Source: Diaporthe sp. PMI_573
Taxonomy: Eukaryota > Ascomycota > Sordariomycetes > Diaporthales > Diaporthaceae
Assembly: GCA_021399435.1 (NCBI GenBank)
Contig: JAJTUP010000004.1
Span: 1,054,001 to 1,118,000 of the forward strand
Direction: 5' to 3'
DNA length: 64,000 nucleotides
Positions 1-10,052 of the stretch are shown here, piece by piece. Numbering within the stretch: the first letter of the stretch is position 1; each line of letters opens with the position of its first letter. The translations under genes and the position numbers were made by a program. The notes beneath the pieces were generated by a model, which saw only the letters and a program-made list of their open reading frames with translations, made no database searches and had not been told where the DNA came from.

Positions 1-1
1 C

Positions 2-136
2 ACAGCCGATTTCCCTCGAGGTTCGAAAGGCGGAAGGTGCCCGCCGCATCTGTTGAAGAGAACGACTGACAAGGATGTGGATAACGACTCGGAGAGTGTT
101 GCAACCAACAAAGAAGCGGGAGAGACGAGGAAATAG
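2..136 (+). CDS. Possible 3' end of a gene cut by the window edge
   Basis: One forward frame is open from base 2 to a TAG at 134-136, giving 44 residues of hydrophilic, charged C-terminal sequence rich in Asp, Glu, Lys, Thr and Asn. The other two forward frames stop within about 70 bases. No domain is visible, so the product cannot be named. It may equally be a chance open frame. The preceding sequence lies outside the window. Confidence 0.25.
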   Translation, partial: TADFPRGSKGGRCPPHLLKRTTDKDVDNDSESVATNKEAGETRK

Positions 137-646
137 AAGAAGCCTTCGGCATGCATGCAAATTCCTGGTCTGGTCGGGTGGAGCTTGCCCTGGAAGAATA
201 TCAACTGGAAATTGTAGAGTATCAGTCATAGAATCATCTATTGAGGTGTGAGTGAATGAAGATTGACACCGGTAGCTTTGTGAAGAATGCTCCTGCACAT
301 TTACGTGCAGGGCCCACCCCACGCTTGGGTCAACACAACACGGAAATCAGTTGCTAAAGTTAAACATGAAAACTTATCTAGGCGGTGATCCAATCATGCA
401 AATCGGCAGACAGGGGGCACCGTGATGAGGAATGTCGTAGAAACTAGCTGCTAGGCATACCGAATATGGACTTCAGTGGGTTCGTGTTACTAGAGAAAGT
501 TGTGAATTGAAAGGGGCTTGTTTTTGTAGAAGAGGTTAGTAAATTAGATCTGGGAAATGACCAATGATCATGTTTCAGTATATTTCGTATTTCGGCAATC
601 CAGAGGGCACACAAAAGGCGCCTTGCCGACAATGCCCGCGGCCACC
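137..646. other. Intergenic, no gene seen
   Basis: About 510 bases between the possible partial gene and the 3' end of the membrane-protein gene on the minus strand. Only short, domain-free frames occur. I see no RNA gene or repeat. Confidence 0.5.
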
Positions 647-1855
647 TTAGGTGCTCTCATCACCGATCGTGAACATCCCAACACTTTGGACAGAGACCCG
701 ACCGGCTTCCAACTGTGAATCCACGCCTTCTGTGCTCTCATCCTGGCCTCTCTGTGATCGCTGAGAGTCCCCAGTCTGGCCATCGTAATCGATCACAGAC
801 TCAGTGATAACCCTCAGCTCATCCACTATTATGTACGAGACAACCGCACACCAAGAGATGCAGATTGAGAGCAGGTCCAGAACGTTCCACCTCCCATCCC
901 TCGCAAACAGCATCAGAATGAGGATTCCCATCGTGGTAACCACGAACAGCAATACAATGAACGCCTTCCTCTTTTCTCTGATGAGCTTTGTCCTCAGCAG
1001 CAATACAAACATGAGTGCAAAAATTGGCCGAAGCTCACCGACCTGTGATCGACACCTGTAAGTGATTTGAATATTGGGCCGTAGGGAGGGGTGCTGTTAC
1101 CATCCTCTAGCTATCTTCCAGATAGTGTCCTCGGTACGGCCATCTACGCTGGAAGACAAAGGCGGGATGGCCAATGCATAGATACTGGGGACATTGGCAA
1201 GAGTCCCGAAGGCCCATGCTGCCACGTCAACATAGGGGATCGGGGCGTCGGCCGAAGTGATCGGGATGACGATGATCGCGAGTAATACGAGCCAAACGAG
1301 TTTTCTGCGTGCAGTGAGAGTGAGAGACAAAAGATGATTTCCTGGGCTTGTTCCATCTCCTGCGAAACTGGTTTCCTGAAGGAAATTAATCGGGTGCAAG
1401 TCAATTCCAAAGCTTGAGGGCTGGAAGCCACACACAGCAGAGCCAGAGTGGGCCAGGGTCCGTTCCCACGGGTCGTACACCCTTGGGGGGAAAGGCCCTA
1501 GCCTGTTCACCCAACCGTCTTGGTTGGCCTTGTTAGCGGGGATAATCTCCTCTAGAATCAAAATCTTGATCCAAAGCTGGCCTCGAAGCCCTCCATGTGA
1601 CTGGTGTAGGGGTCGCCGTTCCGGCGGGAGCACGCAACCGTCTTGGTTGGCTTTTTCAGCGGGGATAATCTCCTCTAGAATCAAAACCTTAATCAGAACC
1701 TTGACCCAAAGCTGGCCTCGAAGCCCTCCATGTTGCTGGTGTAGGGCACGCCGTTCCGGCAGCCCCCCAACCGGTGGGCGGTTGATCCATCGCAGAATAT
1801 ACTCTTCTGCAAGCTTGATTGCTGTCATTGTGGGCTTTTGGGATCCCACAACCAT
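647..1855 (-). CDS. Orphan membrane protein with internal duplication
   Basis: Two exons on the minus strand: 1855-1101 and 1055-647, with a 45-nt intron (GTAACA...TTACAG) that splits a Trp codon. The frame continues cleanly across it, giving 387 residues. The start is the first ATG after an in-frame TAA five codons upstream. The N-terminal half holds two copies of a roughly 41-residue unit (see the repeat at 1512-1757). The C-terminal half has about three hydrophobic helices: one before a Thr-Ser-Ala-Asp-Ala-Pro stretch, one at the start of exon 2 and one about 20 residues later. The tail is hydrophilic and rich in Gln, Ser and Glu. This suggests a multi-pass membrane protein with a soluble tail. 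I recognise no family. The intron is short for fungi, so the exact boundary is less sure than the frame. Confidence 0.55.
1512..1757 (-). repeat. Imperfect tandem direct repeat (2 units, about 123 nt apart)
   Basis: The + strand sequence starting with caaccgtcttggttggc at 1512 recurs at 1635. Both units contain the block ggggataatctcctctagaa and the later block aagctggcctcgaagccc. Spacing is 123 nt (41 codons), so the repeat is in frame in the minus-strand protein. The copy at 1635 carries a 15-nt (5-codon) insertion relative to the copy at 1512. Both encode a Glu-Arg-Arg ... Gly-Gly-Leu-Arg-Gly-Gln-Leu-Trp ... Ile-Ile-Pro-Ala unit. Confidence 0.85.
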
Positions 1856-2455
1856 GTGGTTGTTCTGTTATTGATACTTAGCAATACCGATTCCTCCGAC
1901 TGAAAACACAGACGAGGAAAGAAAATAGTCTGTTGGGCGTTCGCGGTAACCCTTGGGTTGCTTCACGAGGTATGTCAGCCGGTTGTGTCACGGCATACAT
2001 CTTCTTGACCCAACACCTAAGTGTGGGATCTCTTTGCTTGAGGTGTTTACTTACGAAGCGAAATCCTTCTCACATATTCCCGAGAGCACAGGCAAAGTAC
2101 AAGTATAAAGAAACGGCCTTCCTGCGGATACTCAATTCGAAGTCTTGTCTCCAATTTCGCGGGAGAGAAGTAATGGTTTTGGATCTTGATCTTGCGGGAA
2201 TTGGCCCGGGCGCCCCTGAAAAGTATCGAACGCTTGCGAAAATAGGATTGCCCGGAGGTAGGTAGAGGAAGGGGCCCGGTGGGCCCTACTTACAGTCTAT
2301 AGAGTGCCCGTCAGCCTTGAGTTGAGACTTCCTAGCCCAATTAGACGATGAAATATCGAAGGAGGCGTATTTGGGATGTTTGTTGTGTTACACAGACGGA
2401 AATCTAGAGCAAATGAAAGCCTCAACATGGGCAATCTGACTAGCAACGCGCGCAT
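1856..2455. other. Intergenic
   Basis: Sequence upstream of the orphan membrane protein. A frame at 1933-2265 has no recognisable domain. I see nothing I can annotate. Confidence 0.4.
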
Positions 2456-2974
2456 ATGTACACCCCTCCTGTCAGCCCAAAGACCTTGGCGCCCAGCAAC
2501 ATGATCCAAAATCTTGCCCTTTTCGGCGCGAAGGATTTAGAAGTCTGCCTCGTTCTAGTGCCTTACCATCTAATATTTAGAGCTGTCGAGATTGACTTTT
2601 ACCGTGGAGAGACAAATTATCATATCGAAATAATAGGTCGAGAGCTACAGATTGAACCCCAGCCTGTGCCTCAGCATATGATAACTCAGCTATCTGGTGA
2701 TTTGCCCCGGCAGCTCTTAGAAGCTGATTTCCAAGGATTACGTTTTCTAAATATTGAGACAGCGTTGGGGTCTGTTTCGGCTGCGACCAGTTGCTGGATC
2801 GCTAGTACGGCTTGTTGGCAACTCACTACTGCATCCGCGTTGTTGCCTCACGAACGTCAACCTCAAACCGAAGTTTGCACTAGCTTTCCCTTTACTTGGG
2901 TTCACCTCCCAGGAATAGGGAAAGACTTGATTCTCAATACTAGATCCAACCATTTTGAAATATATCGGCCATGA
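2456..2974 (+). CDS. Doubtful hypothetical ORF
   Basis: An ATG-started frame of 172 codons with no introns and no recognisable domain, in a relatively AT-rich area with codon use unlike the confident genes. Its length is somewhat greater than expected by chance in such DNA, which is the only reason to list it. It could be a decayed gene or a random open frame. Confidence 0.2.
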   Translation: MYTPPVSPKTLAPSNMIQNLALFGAKDLEVCLVLVPYHLIFRAVEIDFYRGETNYHIEIIGRELQIEPQPVPQHMITQLSGDLPRQLLEADFQGLRFLNIETALGSVSAATSCWIASTACWQLTTASALLPHERQPQTEVCTSFPFTWVHLPGIGKDLILNTRSNHFEIYRP

Positions 2975-4499
2975 GATGCAAAATAGCGAGAGAGTTCAAA
3001 CTGTGGTGGTTGGTTGTGGAAGTGAAAGAATCCGAAATGACCTTGTATCCAAGAAGAGTCAAGATATTTATGACACTCCCGTCAAAACAGTGAGTGTCAC
3101 TATCTGCTCCCGTCACATTCAAGGTGCTCAACACTGCTGTGTTAACTAGAAATATCCTTGTGCTGTGCTCAAGTGAGTGATTCGTATCAATGCGTCACGT
3201 TTCCCTGTGTTCCTCCTGATGGCACGCGTGTGTATTTTTGGATTCAATGTAGCACCTGATCATTAACGTCTTCATCCAACTGAAGACCGGAACGCTGTGA
3301 TTCAAAGCCTCTGTGAGTGTCTGTTCAATGACACCCTTGGCTTGCCTTGCCATATATGGCTGATTGTAATCAACTTGGAACTGAGTACCATTATCACACA
3401 AGCATATATGCTGACCACCATGGTGACGCCAGAGCTGTTTTTGTTCTAGGTGGGGTCCGACCTATTGTCTGAAAACATTGGAATAGACATGAAGCAATGG
3501 CTCAGATTCACCGTGAAGACTTGTTACTCACCGATGAAATGTTGACAGGATCTTGTCGGCTTACCCATCACATAAATTATTACAATAGCGCAGCCACATG
3601 GTCAGAAGTACGAACATATAACCGTGGAGCTCCTGTGGCTTGCTCACCGTCTACACGGCGACCTACATCAAGTTATCCCATAAGAGGGTATTTTGTAGAA
3701 TGTCATCCTACAATAGTTTATCTCACAGAAGGCTATCCTATAGATGTTTGTTCTGTAGTTACAGGGGTTTGTGCAGTGAGCACTACCTAGGTGGCTTATC
3801 ACATAGATACTGTGGCCGCGTAGCTGTCACCCGAACAAAGCTCGTATCGACGTTTTAGAGATGTTGGAGATGACCGTACAAGACTAGGTGCAAAAATAGA
3901 ATTGAAAGTGTGGGTGTCTCTCTTATCTGCCGGTAGTCGTCTTTGTAAGGTCCCTTCCTACGGCATATGGGGAAATTCTGCCGAGGGGTTCGGACACAGG
4001 TGGGGACAGGCGGAGAGCAGCTGCAGAGGAGCCCAAGCGTGATGGGAATCAGTTGATGACTAGGTCCCCAATGAAACATTAGGTGTAATTGATATATTGA
4101 TGTAGAGTGTGGTGAAAACCATTTCTGGAGCTGTCTTATTTCTCACCTGCATCAGTGAGACGAACAAGTCGGCCCCGTGGTCTTTGCCGTGGCATGATTC
4201 GAGGGGCAGCAGGTTTTGAGAACAGGCATTGGGTGGCTGGGATGTCAGGGCCAACCAACACGATGGAGCAGGGTATGGGCGCATGGGACTAAATTAGGAC
4301 AGACGGGGGGATCAGGCGGTCACCGGCCTGATATGAGCAGGATAAGAGGGGAGAGACTCCCTCCAATTTCCTACCTGCTCACCTTCTCCCGCCCTTCACG
4401 TTCTCCATTCCGTGTTCTCCCATTCAGCCAACCATCACCAAGGATCCCGCGATCATACCGAGACCCCTTTCCGCCCACTGGCTCTCAACCACACACAAA
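2975..4499. other. Intergenic, possible decayed sequence
   Basis: Relatively AT-rich spacer. On the minus strand at about 3195-3460 a frame contains the hexapeptide DNGTQF followed by a segment ending in a Glu-Gln-Thr-Leu-Thr-Glu-Ala-Leu string. It is too short to call an integrase remnant. At 4312-4331 there is an inverted repeat with 6-bp arms (tcaggc/gcctga) around ggtcaccg, about 170 bp upstream of the Cys-rich microprotein start. Confidence 0.35.
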
Positions 4500-4750
4500 A
4501 TGCCTGAAGTCAACGTGCCACAGCAGCAGCAGCCCATGGAGCTCGCCCCCGCCGACTCCGCTGTTGTTACTCAGCAACCAGTGAGTGCCACCTTGCCCGT
4601 CATCTCTGTTTTTCCTTCCTATCAATTGCCGCTAATTCATGTGGACTGCAGGATGCACAGGAACAGATGAACACAGACATGAGCCTGCGTGGTGGCTGCG
4701 GCGAGACGATCGACTGCTGCGGCATGACCGAGAGCTGTGGCTGCTGCTAA
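4500..4750 (+). CDS. 59-residue Cys-rich microprotein (metallothionein-like tail)
   Basis: Two small exons, 4500-4580 and 4652-4750, flank a 71-nt intron with a GTGAGT donor, a CTAAT branch site and a CTGCAG acceptor. The ATG follows an A-rich context (acaaaATG). The product starts Met-Pro-Glu-Val-Asn-Val-Pro, has a Gln run, and ends in a compact tail with six Cys spaced C-x5-CC-x5-C-x-CC, the last two residues being Cys-Cys. There is no signal peptide, so it is probably cytosolic. The Cys density suggests metal or redox binding, in the manner of fungal metallothioneins, but the spacing is not the classical C-x-C series, so the function is inferred. The in-frame splice, consensus signals and G/C-ending codons support a real gene although each exon is very short. 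Confidence 0.62.
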
Positions 4751-6092
4751 ACAGGCCGTCGGTTTCATCCTGATGACCTTTACTGGTTGACTAGATGGAC
4801 GACGCGGATCAACATGGTCAGGGGAGAAGTTCATGGCCACTCTGAAGATGCCGGTTGAGACTTGAGAACTTGCACGTTGGAGCCGTCTCCTCTCCGGGCG
4901 CCCATCTGGAGCTCTCTTTGGATATTTCAAGATGGTAGATGCAGTAGATTGAGTTTCAATGCGATGACCGGAGTCCGAAATTCCCAGACTATGACATAAA
5001 CCTCCTTTTTTATCTCAGCCGAATGTTTGATCGTCGTGTGCACACCCCGCGCGGAGGAGAAGAACAGACAGCCCAAGCAGACGGGGATCGGCGAGAGTGG
5101 GAAGCCGCCCGAGCCAAGCTCAAAACGGCCATGCATTGGGAGGCTTGGCAGGGCTGCCAGAAAGCTTATGCCTCTTGGCGCGAGACATGACGTCAAGAGC
5201 GGCCAGCCCCACAGCTCATCGAGCGAATGACAACGGCGCATCTGGAGGTCATTTCCCCGTGCTATACTTGGAAAGGACCCACGGTCCCGGTTTTGGACGG
5301 ATCCAGACCATGCCACCCAATGTTTTCTCGCTCCACTCTCTATCTACCCTATCGAGTAAGCGCTCGGGGGGTTTTCCTTCTTCCGCCTGGTATTCCGGCA
5401 GCTGGAGAGGCACAGCTCAACAATCACATAGACTCGGATTACGAAGACTGTTCTCTACTTCAGTTCTTGTGAGAGGAGATACACAACTCCTGGAACATTA
5501 CGTCCGGAGGTGGCAGCTTACTTCACGAAGTCTCCACCACCAAGATCAAAACAGACCCGTATCTAGCATGACCAGACCGCTCTGTGCTCACACGTAATCG
5601 ATACTAGGGATACTTGTGAGGTTCGTCAGGAAGACTGGGCCGATCATGCCGTCTATAGGTCAGAAAGCCATCAGTCGTTTGTGACCGTAATACTTGCTGT
5701 TCAGATCAGAGGTAGACTGTGCCAATGTCGGTGCTTAGCATCATTGGTCTGGTACTATTGACATATCCGAGTCTGTTACAATAAATACAAAGAAGACCAA
5801 TGCCACCGAGCAACAAAGACAAGGCCTTGGTACTACTATTTTGGGATAAACAACAACGACTGTCACCATTATCATGTTTCAAGGAAAGCATGGCTAGGCC
5901 GTTTTGCTAACCCCTTGTGTATTGATCGAACGTTCCCCTTCATTAGAAGTCCCCTCGGCAACATTTGAGAAACTAGACTACTCGTCTCACAAACCTCTCT
6001 ATTTCAACTCTTACAAACACCTATACACAGCACTGCAACAACCTTTTTACCGTCATAATTATCCGAACTGCAAACATCAAAACTACAAGATT
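4751..6092. other. Intergenic
   Basis: Frames of 80-166 codons occur on both strands between 4900 and 5600 but overlap one another, lack domains and show no splice-supported extension. I treat them as chance. The 5900-6092 part, rich in short C/A tracts, is probably the leader of the small secreted protein. Confidence 0.4.
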
Positions 6093-6425
6093 ATGCGACT
6101 AAACATCGATTCAACACTCCTCGTCCTAACGACGTTCCTCATTCCCGCTATCCTCGCCAGATGCCCAATATGCTTCGATGGCACTGTGCGAGGTTGCGAC
6201 GGCTTGGGGCCTGATACACCTTACTATACATGTTACAAGACGTCGGCGGGTGTCCACATGGTGTCAACGTTTACCTGTGATGGCGGATGCAGACTGATAC
6301 AGGGTCAGCCTCGCTGCGACAATGGTAAGCCCCGTGACGACCTAATCACCTTCCCTGTGGACCCAAAGTGCCCTTGGGGACTCAGGGACGTGAACGGCAA
6401 AACGCCGTCTAGATTCAGGGCATAG
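6093..6425 (+). CDS. Small secreted cysteine-rich protein (effector-like)
   Basis: A 110-residue protein starting at the ATG at 6093. The frame is open further upstream, but only this Met places a signal peptide at the N-terminus: charged start, then a hydrophobic core of about 14 residues ending near Leu-Ala-Arg at 21-23. The mature part has eight Cys (about residues 24, 27, 35, 47, 62, 66, 75 and 93), an even number that suits four disulfides. No known domain is recognised; size, export signal and Cys content fit the broad class of fungal small secreted proteins. An alternative in-frame intron at about 6325-6381 (GTAAGC...CTCAG, 57 nt) cannot be excluded. It would remove Cys93 and leave an odd Cys count, so the unspliced form is preferred. 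Confidence 0.72.
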   Translation: MRLNIDSTLLVLTTFLIPAILARCPICFDGTVRGCDGLGPDTPYYTCYKTSAGVHMVSTFTCDGGCRLIQGQPRCDNGKPRDDLITFPVDPKCPWGLRDVNGKTPSRFRA

Positions 6426-7151
6426 TCAAAAGTCAAATTATGAGATTTCTATCCTTGTCCTTCTTATCGGGCTCTCTTAGGAAGGCTGTATTTGAAGGTT
6501 AGATCACAGATATCTAATGGCCACCTCATTTCAAGAGTTTTTGAGCATTTCCATTGGCTGTTCTACCTGTTGAGACACTGTACTCTGCTAACGACATCTG
6601 CTTTGCAATTTATCATGAATCAACTTTTCTACTGGGACCCTTTGGCAATTAGTGTTTCTAACAAGGTCCCCCCAATTTGCTTCTTGTAAATAGGACATGA
6701 TTTCATGAGAGTCCATTTCCGTATTTAAATCAATTGATAGTCCAATAAAAGCAGCAATCAAGTTGTACAATCCACAATTCCGACGCAAATCTTGTCCATC
6801 GGACGAGCTTGCGCTGTCCTTGATCAGGCCGTCAATGCCACACGCACAAAAGCGTTAACTCTGCTGAAAGCGGTCAAAGAGGTGAAGGCTTTACCAAAGA
6901 AACTGGTATCTCAAAAGTTCGACAGTCCTACCAGAGCAAGCTGTGTTGATCAAAACGGGCAATTTGCTGTCGAACATTACTCGAATTTCATTTCTCTTGT
7001 AAATGATGGCCGAGTTCGAGAGCCTTGATGGTCCGACCATCAATCCCTAGCAGTCTTAAATCCACTGACCAGCATTTTTGCTACAAATGAGCCTCGTTAA
7101 TCTCATTATGGTCGCCTGTCCGTATGGACGGCCCGCAAATGAGTATTGTAG
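6426..7151. other. Intergenic
   Basis: The frames at 6588-6788 (-) and 6792-7028 (+) have no recognisable motif. The region lies downstream of the receptor-like remnant on the minus strand. Nothing further is supported. Confidence 0.4.
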
Positions 7152-7650
7152 TCATGATCCACGCTCATCACCGTCAGATTCAGGGTATCCGTATGCCTGT
7201 GTCTTCTCTGCCTTGCTACGTCCGAACCTTTCAAGGATTGACAGCGCTCCGGTCATAGCCGCATGGGTCACTTGTGGAAGATTTGGAATATACTGAGCTT
7301 GATCTTGTAGGTAATCATTGGCCTGGCCTCTGCTGGCGTTGTTGGAATCTGGTGTTTTGTGGCAGCCGCGTGTCGAACTGTCCCGGAAGTGGTTCGCCCA
7401 TGTAATGGCTTTCTCCGTCATGCCCTTGAACAAGACAAAGGCTACGGGTATACAGTTGCACAAAATTCCTGCGTTTATCTCCGCGATGCTAGGATATTTC
7501 AATGAAATGTTGGCCGCGGTCTAATCTAGTAAAAGCGAGGAGATTGACGAACCTCCAACGGTAGATCGGCATTGTGGCCCATGTTAGGTCTTGCGCTAAT
7601 GCCACAATGATATTAAAGCAATAGATGGCTCTATGCTGGCATTTTTATAT
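7152..7650 (-). pseudogene. Truncated SAT4/PTH11-like (fungal rhodopsin-domain) membrane protein
   Basis: On the minus strand an exon ending at 7553 encodes Asp-Leu-Thr-Trp ... Tyr-Arg-Trp. Removing a 64-nt intron (7552-7489, GTTCGT...CCTAG) joins it in frame to Ser-Ile-Ala-Glu-Ile-Asn-Ala-Gly-Ile-Leu-Cys-Asn-Cys-Ile-Pro. This is the signature of the sixth-seventh helix region of the fungal rhodopsin/SAT4 family (D-x-T-W ... W-S-x-x-E-x-N-x-G-I-x-C-x-C-x-P). The exon runs on to a stop at 7152 as a hydrophilic tail. Upstream, the frame hits a TAA near 7655, and I find none of helices 1-5 before the divergent P450 gene. Only the C-terminal third seems to remain, so it is probably a 5'-truncated relic. 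Unseen upstream exons are the alternative. Confidence 0.5.
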
Positions 7651-7997
7651 TTTTAGAGAATGTTGCTGTGTTACTGTAATATTGTATGTGAAGCTGGAGG
7701 ATTGATATGTATGTATCATTTGTACTGGACTCAGAGTTGTATTTATACAGTACAATTCATTTTGAGGGGTACATTGAATACATCGGTTTCTGCACTCCTC
7801 GTCTAATCGCATAAATTTCTCCTTAAAGCTGGCGCTATCAGCCAACAGATCGGATTATCGTCGCTGCGAAATGAGGGAAAACGACCAACACACTCATGAT
7901 TTTTAAAACAGAGAAAACACCTGAATCGTCTCCGGGCTTCTGCCGCTAGCCGTGTTTCCTGTTTCTGATCCTGGCCGCCGATACACATACTTTCAAG

Positions 7998-9802
7998 ATG
8001 GCACCAATTGAGCTCAGTGCAACCGTCTTGTGCGGCGCCGCGGCCGCCTATGTACTTGCCTGGAGCCTGTTGCACCTCACACATGGCGGAGATGAGCCTC
8101 CGATGTTGTTGACCTCTATTCCATTCCTGAGTCCCATCCTAGGTAGTAAGTGCCTAAGGTGAAATACGAGCCTGTTTCAGGCGTTTGGGTATTCAACTTT
8201 GTTGAAATTGAGCTTGAAACTGTGTCTTTATGAGAGCTTCTTCAACTTACCCTCTTTCCTCAACATTGTCTGCTTCATGGCTGCGTACTTCATCACAACA
8301 GTCCAACTTTTTGCCTGACAGTTGAATAGTGATACAATGGAGCAAAGACTTCTACGCACACATGCGGGAGCAACACCGAGACCTGCCAATCTACACCCTG
8401 CGGATCCCCGGGGCCCGCCTCTATGTGATCAATTCGTTGGACCTCATCCCCGTGGTACAGCGCCAATGGCGAACACTGATCTTCGCACCGATACAAGTCA
8501 AAGCGGCAAAGGCGGCCATGGGTGCGAGCAAAATGGCCGTCGCCATCATGGAGAGCGACATGGTAACCGAGAAAGGTTTCATGAGCGGCATGGTCAAAGC
8601 CACCCACCCCACCATGAGCAGTGGACCAGCATTGGATGCCCTGAACACCAGGGCATTCGAGGTCTTCGACAAGGCATTGAGGCAGCTGTCCACGCCCACA
8701 ACTGTCAACATGTACGACTGGATCGGCAGGCTAATCATGCAGGCGACCACGGAGGCGATATATGGTCCGTCTAATCCGATGAGAGAGAGACGTAACCTTG
8801 AGGCCTGGTCGTAAGTATCTCAGGTAAACCCGGTGTGGTTTAGTTGTGATCTGACCTGTTGATAGCAAATTTCACCCAGCCTTGATGTACATCATGCTGG
8901 ATATCCTGCCGCAAAGCATCTTCTTCGGAGAAGCCGTGGAAGCCCGGGGTCATTTAGTCGAGGCGTTCGCGAAATACTATACCGACGGCAGCTACAAGCA
9001 AGGATCCGCTTACATCCAAAAATTCACGGAACACTGCATCAGCCAGGAGATACCGGAAGATGACATACCCCGGCTGCTGGTCGGCACCGTCTTCAACAAC
9101 GTGGCTAACACCATTCCTACCGCCTTCTGGGTGATCTACCGCATCTTCAGCGACCCGGACACCCTGGAAGAATGCAGACGAGAAGTCAGCCAGGCAGTCC
9201 GGCCCATCGACAAGGGCGGGGCAACCGAGTCGGTGCTCGACCTCAGCCTCGTCCTCGCCTCGTGCCCGACCCTGCTCTCCACCTACCACGAAGTTTTCCG
9301 GTATCACGGAATGGCCAACTCGGTCCGCGTCGTCAGCGAGGACTGCACGCTGCAGGTAGGAGACAGCGGCCGCGCGTACCGCCTCTGCAAGGGCGGCCTG
9401 GTGATGATGTCCGCCCGGGCGCAGCACAGCAACCCCGACGTGTGGGGTTCGGACGTGGACGAGTTCCGCTACGATCGCTTCCTCAAGCAGCAGGACCGCC
9501 CGCGGCCGAACCCCGTCGCATTCCGGGCCTTTGGCGGGGGTACGACGCTGTGTCCTGGCCGGCACTTCGCCACGGGTGAGATCCTGCTGCTGGCGGCGAT
9601 GCTTCTGCTTCGGTTCGATGTCCACCCTGGTGAGGAAGAGTGGGTTGATCCATCGACGGTCAAGTCTTCGCAGGCTGAGGCTGTGGAGCAGCCTGATGAT
9701 GACGTCGAGGTCGTGTTTGTGCCGCGGCCTGAGGTGGCTGGGAGGACGTGGCGTGTTGAATCCTCTGGGCGCCGGGACGCTGAGCTCTTGGTCCAGAAGT
9801 GA
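7998..9802 (+). CDS. Cytochrome P450 (CYP7/CYP8-like)
   Basis: Three exons, 7998-8145, 8330-8810 and 8866-9802, encode 521 residues, a normal P450 length. The 184-nt first intron (GTAAGT...ATAG) restores the Pro-Ile-Leu-Gly-Met-Ile-Gln-Trp hinge; the second (GTAAGT...GATAG) joins in frame. An N-terminal helix anchors it in the ER membrane. The heme loop F-G-G-G-T-T-L-C-P-G-R-H-F-A has its Cys ligand at about 439. The K-helix E-x-x-R is Glu-Val-Phe-Arg at 352-355, and the PERF-type motif is Phe-Arg-Tyr-Asp-Arg-Phe. The I-helix reads Asn-Thr-Ile-Pro-Thr-Ala-Phe-Trp rather than the usual AGxDTT, as in CYP7/CYP8-related enzymes, which act on sterol or oxidised lipid substrates. The substrate here is unknown. 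It lies tail to tail with the ABC transporter, about 250 bp apart; no other pathway enzymes flank it. Confidence 0.93.
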
Positions 9803-10052
9803 AGTGGTGCTGTATGTGTTCGCAGAACTTCATGCATGTCATAGAAAACCATGAGCTGGGGAAGACTTCGCATATAGAGTCCATGATTATTGTGTTTCCT
9901 CAAGGTCTGGGAGGGTCATGATGAGCACAGTGAAACGACACTGCTGGTACGCGAAGTCTTGAAGAAGCCTTCTCGAGTATTATCACCTGACCTCAGTTTC
10001 GGAAAGAAAAGAAAGCAAATCTATATTTAACAATGAATCTAAGTGAGACCAA

